Assembly (NCBI GenBank): GCA_015222855.1 | Contig: JADFWA010000076.1 | Span: 1-10,180 of the forward strand | Source of the DNA: Pseudomonadota bacterium | GTDB lineage: Bacteria > Desulfobacterota > Syntrophia > Syntrophales > JADFWA01 | Length of the DNA: 10,180 nucleotides | Reading direction: 5' to 3' | Shown: positions 5,379 through 10,180 of the stretch, one piece after another | Numbering within the stretch: position 1 is the first letter of the stretch | How the letters are laid out: every line of letters begins with the position of its first letter | Position numbers and translations under genes: made by a program | Notes under the pieces: model-generated | The model's database searches: none | What the model saw: only the letters and a program-made list of their open reading frames with translations | Told to the model about the DNA's origin: nothing

Positions 5379-6665
5379 CTATCTTTCCAGAACGATGGAC
5401 ATGCCCTGTCCGCCGCCGATGCAAAGCGTGGCCAGGCCGAGGTTGTAATCCTTCTTTTTCATCTCCATGGCCAGGGAGTAAGTAATTCTGGCTCCGGTGC
5501 ATCCGACCGGGTGACCGATTGAGATTCCGCTGCCGTTGAGGTTGCATTTGTCGAGATCGATGTCCAGTTCTCTGATGCAGGCTATGGCCTGGCAGGCAAA
5601 TGCCTCGTTCAATTCCGTATAATCGATATCTTTCATCGTCAGGCCAAGCGACTTCAGTACCCTCCTGGTTGCCGGAATTGGTCCAAGCCCCATGTAGCCG
5701 GTATCGACACCACCAAAGGCATATCCCTTTATCTTTGCCAGGGGTTCCAGGCCGAGTTCCTTCGCCTTCTCAGCGCTCATGACCACCACTGCTGCTGCAG
5801 CGTCATTGATTCCCGAGGCGTTTCCGGCTGTCACTGAACCGTCCTTCTTGAAGGCCGGACGCAGTTTGCCCATCTTTTCCAGTGTGGTGTCCATCGGTCG
5901 CTCATCCACTTCAAATATCTTCGGATCACCCTTGCGCTGGGGTATGACAACCGGCACTATCTCATCGGCGATGGCTCCGCTGGCGATAGCCGCCCTTGCC
6001 CTCTGGTGGCTCATGAGTCCCAGTTCATCCTGTTCCTCTCTGGGAATTCCATATTTTTCCGCGATATTTTCCGCGGTCAGCCCCATATGATATCCATGGA
6101 ATATCTCATAGAGACCATCATGAACCATGGTATCTATAATCTGACCGTATGGCATGTTCATGCGGTATCCCCAGCGGGCATTTGGCAGAGAATAAGGGAC
6201 GATACTCATGTTTTCCATGCCGCCGGCTACCATAATATCCGCCTCACCTGATTTGATGATCTGCGTGGCGAGGGTAATGGCCTTCATACCGGAGGCGCAA
6301 ACCTTGTTTACCGTAATCCCTCCGGTTTCTTCAGGTAGACCGGCGTAAATCGCTGCCTGCCTGCCGGGATTCTGACCCTGAGCCGCTGAGATAACATTTC
6401 CCATGATGCATTCATCGAAAAAAACCGGGTTAAGTGACTCATCGTAATCATAGTACTTTTCGTTGATTTCGGTCATGTCAAAGTCGCCGAAGACATCCGG
6501 ACGACATGATTTGATAAAATCACTGATGGTGGGTCGAAGCCCCGCCCTCTTGATCGCTTCCTTGATTACAAGGGCGCCAAGATCAACGCATTTCACATCT
6601 TTCAACGAACCGCCGAAGTTGCCGACGGCAGTCCTCGCTCCACTGACAATTACTACATCTCCCAT
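5379..6665 (-). CDS. Thiolase (acetyl-CoA acyltransferase) with internal insertion
   Basis: This 428-residue thiolase would cleave 3-ketoacyl-CoA with CoA to give acetyl-CoA and a shortened acyl-CoA, or condense two acyl-CoAs in reverse. The nucleophile Cys123 lies in NKVCASG (120-126). NEAFA (353-357), His385 in GHPVGCTGARI (384-394) and Cys415 in CIGGGQG (415-421) complete the active site. Typical biosynthetic or degradative thiolases are about 390-395 residues with the first Cys near 89. Here it is displaced by about 34 residues through an insertion at about 46-83, rich in Asp, Glu and aromatic residues, ahead of the usual CIMGNV segment. ATG at 6665 is preceded by AAAGGAGA. It precedes the hydroxyacyl-CoA dehydrogenase and is the second thiolase of the operon. 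The two are clearly divergent rather than a recent duplicate. Chain-length specificity is unknown. Confidence 0.92.
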   Translation of the reverse strand: MGDVVIVSGARTAVGNFGGSLKDVKCVDLGALVIKEAIKRAGLRPTISDFIKSCRPDVFGDFDMTEINEKYYDYDESLNPVFFDECIMGNVISAAQGQNPGRQAAIYAGLPEETGGITVNKVCASGMKAITLATQIIKSGEADIMVAGGMENMSIVPYSLPNARWGYRMNMPYGQIIDTMVHDGLYEIFHGYHMGLTAENIAEKYGIPREEQDELGLMSHQRARAAIASGAIADEIVPVVIPQRKGDPKIFEVDERPMDTTLEKMGKLRPAFKKDGSVTAGNASGINDAAAAVVVMSAEKAKELGLEPLAKIKGYAFGGVDTGYMGLGPIPATRRVLKSLGLTMKDIDYTELNEAFACQAIACIRELDIDLDKCNLNGSGISIGHPVGCTGARITYSLAMEMKKKDYNLGLATLCIGGGQGMSIVLER

Positions 6666-6689
6666 ATTTAATTCTCCTTTCGAATGATA

Positions 6690-6761
6690 GGCTAAAGGCT
6701 AAGGGCTAAAGGCTAAAGGCTAAGGGTTAAGGATTTTTCCTTTTGCCCTTCGCCTTTAGCC
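6690..6761. repeat. Heptanucleotide tandem repeat array (GGCNAAR), left copy
   Basis: Six consecutive 7-bp units occupy 6690-6731: GGCTAAA, GGCTAAG, GGCTAAA, GGCTAAA, GGCTAAG, GGTTAAG. After a short spacer (6732-6740), three units follow in reverse orientation at 6741-6761 (TTTTGCC, CTTCGCC, TTTAGCC), so the two halves can pair into a long hairpin. The last reverse unit supplies the stop codon of the small four-helix-bundle gene (TAA on the minus strand, 6756-6758). Confidence 0.8.
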
Positions 6762-7121
6762 TATAATTGATCGAACCGAAATAAGTTTTGACAACATTCT
6801 TGAGATTTCTACACATCTATTTTCAATTTCCTCAAAAGTAGTTTTGTCAATATAACCAATTTCGGAGGCTATTATCGCCTGCGTGAGGACTTCAGCAGAT
6901 GAACCTTTGGCCATGTAAAAATGTCTGACAGCCTGCTTGTCCGTTTTCAGTTCATCCCCCTCTGCGATATTACTCGGAATGGATACAGCGGCTCGCCTTA
7001 TCTGGTCCCTCAAGCCATAGTCCTTCACAAAGTTTCCAGAACTTGTCACTTGATAAATATAAATTGCAAGCCCTTTCCCTTTTTGCCAAACTCGAAGTCC
7101 CTTAAACCCTTCCTTGCCCAT
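6756..7121 (-). CDS. Four-helix-bundle protein (S23/IVP family)
   Basis: This 121-residue protein of the S23/IVP four-helix-bundle family (TIGR02436/PF05635-like) was first noticed in intervening sequences of 23S rRNA and is related to the Avd accessory protein of diversity-generating retroelements. Family signatures are FKGLRVWQKG (6-15), DYGLRDQIRRAAVSIPSNIAEG (34-55) and the Phe/Tyr-rich helix FYMAKGSSAEVLTQ (68-81). The protein is predicted all-helical, with no membrane or signal segment. The molecular role of stand-alone members is unknown. It interrupts the otherwise metabolic operon between two thiolases. It is flanked by heptanucleotide arrays sharing a 19-bp direct repeat (6739-6757 and 7161-7179), and is more A/T-rich than its neighbours, suggesting insertion. 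ATG at 7121 has only a weak AAGG-type ribosome site. No reverse transcriptase or template/variable repeat is seen nearby. Confidence 0.88.
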   Translation of the reverse strand: MGKEGFKGLRVWQKGKGLAIYIYQVTSSGNFVKDYGLRDQIRRAAVSIPSNIAEGDELKTDKQAVRHFYMAKGSSAEVLTQAIIASEIGYIDKTTFEEIENRCVEISRMLSKLISVRSIIG

Positions 7122-7148
7122 GTGCCGTTAGCCTTAATTTATAGTATT

Positions 7149-7183
7149 TTTTACCCTTTGCCTTTTGCCCTTCGCCTTTTGCC
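7149..7183 (-). repeat. Heptanucleotide tandem repeat array, right copy
   Basis: Five 7-bp units lie just past the stop codon of the upstream thiolase. On the plus strand they read TTTTACC, CTTTGCC, TTTTGCC, CTTCGCC, TTTTGCC. They follow the same GGCNAAR pattern (minus strand) as the array at 6690-6761 and share a 19-bp exact direct repeat with it, so the arrays bracket the four-helix-bundle gene. Confidence 0.8.
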
Positions 7184-7186
7184 TTA

Positions 7187-8545
7187 TTATTCCACCTTGA
7201 TCAGCATCGCATCACCCTGGGCGTGACCGGAACAGATTCCGCATACGCCGATGCCGCCGCCTCTGCGCCTCAGTTCATAGGCGAGTGTCATGACGATCCT
7301 CGCTCCCGTTGCTCCGATGGGGTGGCCATAGGCGATGGCGCTTCCATTCACATTCACCTTTTCGAACATCTCCTCTTTGGTCATTCCCAGAACGCTTTGG
7401 GCGCTGATCAGCGCCACAGAGGCAAAGGCCTCGTTGATTTCAATAAGATCAATCTGGTCGAGGGTCATATCATTTTGTTCCAGTACCTTCTTGATGGAAA
7501 GTCCCGGTACCGTGGCGATATCCTTCGTCGGCTGTGAAACTTCGGCGTAGTCTATGATGCTGAACAATGGTTTCAATCCCAGTTCATCCGCCATTTCCCT
7601 GGTCATGAGCAGGCAGACATCTCCACCGTCGTTCACTCCCGGGGCGTTTCCGGCCGTTACACTCCCCAGCTCCCCGGTGACGGCGCTCTTGTGGCCGAAG
7701 ACCGGCGGCAATTTGGCCAGAACTTCCATAGTGGTGTCCGGCCTGGGGAACTCGTCCGTATCCACGATTACCGTCTTCCTCCCCTGCCTTACCTCTACAG
7801 GGAATACTTCATCATCAAGCTTTCCCTTTTTCATGGCGGCGGCGGCTCTCATCTGTGATTGTAAAGCCCATTCATCCTGGTCCTCCCGTGTGAACCCGAA
7901 TTCATCAGCTGTTTCGGAACCATGAATAGCCATATGCCTGTTGTAAAAAGCATCCCACAGGCCGTCATAGACCATTAAATCCACAGCAGGCTTGGTTGTG
8001 AGGCCCATTCTTGCCCCCCATCTCATGTCAGCGAGCCCAAATGGGCAGTTGCTCATACTTTCCTGTCCGCCCGCTACGCAGATCTCTGCCCTTCCCAGTT
8101 GAATCATCTGCGCCGCCAGATCAATTGTTTTAATACCTGAAGAGCAGACCTTATTGACGGTGATAGAAGGAACCCACTCAGGAATCCCCGCCAGTATGGA
8201 TGCCTGTCGACTGGGAACCTGACCGCATCCCGCCGGCACAACCTGTCCCATTATGACGTAATCAACATCTTCCTGATTTACCTTGCCGTTCGTGCGACTG
8301 AGGACTTCCTTGATAGCCAGGGCGCCCAGCTCCGGCGCGTCGAGACCTTTCAGTCCTCCCCCGAATCTGCCGTAAGCAGTTCGGCAGGCCTCCACAATAA
8401 CAACTTCTCTATGATTCTTATACTGATTCTTTATTTTCCTCCCCATGGTTGAAAAATCCGGCTTCCTTTCACCGAACTTCGCAATGGGTGCATTGGCATA
8501 AACATCAGCCCTCTTTCTATCCAGCTTCTGTGGCGCTTTCTCCAT
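7187..8545 (-). CDS. Thiolase (acetyl-CoA acetyltransferase family) with N-terminal extension
   Basis: This 452-residue thiolase is the first thiolase in transcription order. The core begins at about residue 46 (REVVIVEACRTAYGRFGG). The nucleophile Cys134 lies in NKVCSSG (131-137). NEAFA (371-375) and His408 in GHPIGATGARI (407-417) are intact. The second catalytic Cys is best placed at Cys438, in CSGHAQG instead of the usual CIGGGQG, so two glycines of the loop are replaced by His-Ala. The roughly 45 residues before the core (basic, no hydrophobic signal) are unusual for bacterial thiolases. The frame stays open 33 codons further upstream into the ligase gene. I set the start at ATG 8545, which has AGGAGG 6 bp upstream. 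A later ATG (8446) would trim 33 residues but lacks a good ribosome site. The start lies 26 bp after the ligase stop, so the two are probably co-translated. Confidence 0.92.
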   Translation of the reverse strand: MEKAPQKLDRKRADVYANAPIAKFGERKPDFSTMGRKIKNQYKNHREVVIVEACRTAYGRFGGGLKGLDAPELGALAIKEVLSRTNGKVNQEDVDYVIMGQVVPAGCGQVPSRQASILAGIPEWVPSITVNKVCSSGIKTIDLAAQMIQLGRAEICVAGGQESMSNCPFGLADMRWGARMGLTTKPAVDLMVYDGLWDAFYNRHMAIHGSETADEFGFTREDQDEWALQSQMRAAAAMKKGKLDDEVFPVEVRQGRKTVIVDTDEFPRPDTTMEVLAKLPPVFGHKSAVTGELGSVTAGNAPGVNDGGDVCLLMTREMADELGLKPLFSIIDYAEVSQPTKDIATVPGLSIKKVLEQNDMTLDQIDLIEINEAFASVALISAQSVLGMTKEEMFEKVNVNGSAIAYGHPIGATGARIVMTLAYELRRRGGGIGVCGICSGHAQGDAMLIKVE

Positions 8546-8571
8546 ACTTATCCTCCTGTATTGTAAAATTT

Positions 8572-10020
8572 TTAGTGTATCAACAGACTCTCTACGAATT
8601 CCACCTCTCGTGGAACCTTGTAAGGGGAGAGGTATGTCCTGCAATGTTTCAGGATTTCCTTCTCGTCAACGACCGTCCCCCCATTCTTGACAATGAGGGC
8701 CTTTACGATTTCTCCCCTCATTAAATCGGGTTTGCCGATTATCTTTGATGACCCAACGGCGGGATGCATATTCAGGGCAATTTCAACTTCCCGGGGATAG
8801 ACATTAAGTCCGCTTGTGATAATCAGCTTCTTTTTCAGACCCATCAGAAAGATATACCCGTCCTCGTCTATCCTGGCCAGATCACCGGTGTAAAGCCAGC
8901 CGTTCTTGATTACTTTGGCGGTTGCCTCTTCATCTTTATAATAACCCTTCATTACATTCGCGCCTTTGACGACGAGTTCCCCTATCTGACCTGCCGGCAG
9001 TTCATTTTCCTCATCATCAAGGACCTTCACCTCTACATCCGGAATGGCAACGCCTGTCGATTCCGGTTTCTGTTCCATATTGAGTCTGCTGAATGAGCAG
9101 ACGGGTGACGCTTCGGTAAGGCCATACCCTTCCATCAATTTTACGCCAAACGTCTTCTTGAATATCGGAATATAATCCGGCGGCATTGTTGCACCGCCGG
9201 TAATGCAGAGTCTCAGGGAGCTCAAGTCGTAATTTTCCACGCCGTCATATAAGAGCATGGCAAGGAAGAGCCTGGGGACTGCTGCAATATAGGTGACCCT
9301 TTCTCTTTCAATGATCTTGAAGATGGACTCTATTGTGAATCGCTCCATCATGACCATACTGGCCCCGATTTTAATGGTACCAAGCATATTGGCCACGGCG
9401 CCGAAGGAATGAAACAGGGGAATGATACAGAGACCCCTGTCATTTTCGCTGCCATCGCATATATCTCCGAGAAGTGAGGATTGGGTGGAAAGGTTGTTAT
9501 GGGTGAGAACAGCGCCGAGCGGTTTGCCTGTCAGGCCGGAGGAATATATCATTACAGCCGGGTCATCCCCTTCAATTTCCGGCATCTCAAGTTCAAAGGG
9601 CCCTTCCCCGACGGCCTCTTTAAAATCGGGGCTGTCGGCTACAATCAGGTGCCTGCAAAGAGGGAGTTTATCTTTGACATCTTCAAATTTTTTGACGGAG
9701 GGGGAGGTTGTTATAAATGCCTTTGAATCGCTGTTCTCCAAGAGATAGTGGAGTTCGTAGGGTGTTGACATGACGTTGAGTGTGACGGCAACCGCCCCGA
9801 TTTTCTGAATGGCAAAGTAGGAGATGACAAATTCGGGTATGTTGGGGAGCATTAGAGCAACGCTGTCCCCTTTTTTTATGCCCAGGTCACTTAATCTGTT
9901 TCCGAGAGAGTTGACTGCCCTGTCCAGTTCGCCATAGGTCAGTTTTTTGTCGTTATGTATAAGGGCTATGTTTCCCGCGTATTGTTTGCAGGTATCTTCC
10001 AGAATTTTTCCTAGGCCCAT
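8572..10020 (-). CDS. AMP-forming acyl-CoA ligase (adenylate-forming family), atypical motifs
   Basis: This 482-residue ANL-superfamily protein is the first operon gene and the likely fatty-acid activating enzyme (acid, ATP and CoA to acyl-CoA, AMP and PPi). The core motifs are in order: a variant P-loop MIYSSGLTGKPLGAVLTH (157-174), PLFHSFG (201-207), GGATMPP (275-281), EGYGLTE (297-303), GWLYTGD (374-380) and the hinge region GLKKKLIITSGLNVYPREVE (394-413). Deviations: the P-loop reads PLG where PKG is usual, and the hinge Arg of GR.KD is Leu. The protein ends at YKVPREVEFVESLLIH, just where the C-terminal catalytic-lysine segment (GK of the A10 motif) normally follows. It may be a subfamily trait or a truncation. 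ATG 10020 is chosen over ATG 10059 because GGAGA stands 6-7 bp in front of it and residues 1-10 fit family N-termini. Substrate chain length cannot be deduced. Confidence 0.88.
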   Translation of the reverse strand: MGLGKILEDTCKQYAGNIALIHNDKKLTYGELDRAVNSLGNRLSDLGIKKGDSVALMLPNIPEFVISYFAIQKIGAVAVTLNVMSTPYELHYLLENSDSKAFITTSPSVKKFEDVKDKLPLCRHLIVADSPDFKEAVGEGPFELEMPEIEGDDPAVMIYSSGLTGKPLGAVLTHNNLSTQSSLLGDICDGSENDRGLCIIPLFHSFGAVANMLGTIKIGASMVMMERFTIESIFKIIERERVTYIAAVPRLFLAMLLYDGVENYDLSSLRLCITGGATMPPDYIPIFKKTFGVKLMEGYGLTEASPVCSFSRLNMEQKPESTGVAIPDVEVKVLDDEENELPAGQIGELVVKGANVMKGYYKDEEATAKVIKNGWLYTGDLARIDEDGYIFLMGLKKKLIITSGLNVYPREVEIALNMHPAVGSSKIIGKPDLMRGEIVKALIVKNGGTVVDEKEILKHCRTYLSPYKVPREVEFVESLLIH

Positions 10021-10140
10021 GTCATTTCTCCCGTTTTTGACAACGTTTTCCCATAACACAAAGGGTGGACTCTTTCAATGAAAATGTGAAGTAATATCCC
10101 AAAAATAGACATTGAAAATAAAGTCTGTTCTCCCCATCCT
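10021..10140 (-). other. Upstream region of the beta-oxidation operon
   Basis: No gene is seen here. Reading on the minus strand toward the ligase, the region is A/T-rich and should hold the operon promoter. A weak sigma-70-like pair is TTGAAA (10073-10078 complement) with TTATGG 16 bp on (10051-10056 complement). The -10 match is poor, so this is only a candidate. No clear operator palindrome (for example FadR- or TetR-like) was seen besides the REP hairpin further upstream. Confidence 0.25.
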
Positions 10141-10163
10141 GTAGGACAGCCGTCTCGGCTGTC
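10141..10163 (+). repeat. Variant copy of the RAYT-type REP hairpin
   Basis: GTAG (10141-10144) is followed by GACAGCCG (10145-10152), loop TCT and CGGCTGTC (10156-10163). It equals the RAYT-flanking REP at 347-369 except for one G-to-C change in the left arm and the matching C-to-G change in the right arm, so the 8-bp stem stays perfect. It is about 9.3 kb from the RAYT gene, as expected for a dispersed REP family. Confidence 0.85.
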
Positions 10164-10180
10164 TAAGCGATTCACCATTA

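Noticed and set aside
6690..7183. CRISPR array or diversity-generating retroelement suggested by repeats plus an Avd-related gene
   Set aside because: The units are 7 bp with no spacers, and no reverse transcriptase, template or variable repeat is present in the window.
2319..10020. Polyhydroxyalkanoate synthesis locus suggested by thiolase and 3-hydroxyacyl-CoA dehydrogenase
   Set aside because: No PHA synthase, phasin or acetoacetyl-CoA reductase of the SDR type is present; the acyl-CoA dehydrogenase and ligase fit fatty acid degradation.

Overview
The window looks like chromosomal DNA of a bacterium of moderate G+C. It is dominated by a minus-strand fatty-acid (acyl-CoA) degradation operon. 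The gene set and the abundance of short palindromic repeats suggest an anaerobic, Desulfobacterota-like (syntrophic or sulfate-reducing) organism. This is an inference from gene content: no rRNA or other taxonomic marker is present.

Layout, left to right. Positions 1-311 (+) hold the 3' end of a flavodoxin-fold oxidoreductase. Positions 326-820 (+) hold a REP-associated tyrosine transposase (RAYT, HUH family), bracketed by two identical 23-bp GTAG-headed hairpins in inverted orientation. Positions 866-2071 (-) encode a cofactor-independent, archaeal-type phosphoglycerate mutase (apgM). Positions 2072-2318 are a gene-free cluster of palindromic repeats.

From 10020 down to 2319 (-) lie, in transcription order: an AMP-forming acyl-CoA ligase, a thiolase, a small four-helix-bundle (S23/IVP) gene set between heptanucleotide repeat arrays, a second and divergent thiolase, 3-hydroxyacyl-CoA dehydrogenase, enoyl-CoA hydratase and acyl-CoA dehydrogenase. 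Most of these genes have a clear AGGAGG-type ribosome binding site. Together they cover activation of a fatty acid and all four steps of a beta-oxidation turn. They could also run in reverse toward a short-chain acyl-CoA. The electron-transfer flavoprotein needed by the dehydrogenase is not in the window.

The most notable content is structural. The RAYT's own hairpin family (GTAG, 8-bp stem, 3-nt loop) appears again at 10141-10163 with a compensated stem change. A second hairpin family (GTAG or GCAG, 8-bp stem, TTTAC or TTTAT loop) occurs at three places with covarying stems. These hairpins sit in intergenic gaps and create false N-terminal extensions of several genes. I therefore shortened four starts to the codon that follows a Shine-Dalgarno sequence: apgM, hydratase, hydroxyacyl-CoA dehydrogenase and the first thiolase. 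I shortened the ligase start for the same Shine-Dalgarno reason, without a repeat being involved. Other oddities are an acyl-CoA ligase that ends before its usual catalytic-lysine motif, a thiolase with an insertion of about 34 residues, and a thiolase with an N-terminal extension of about 45 residues.
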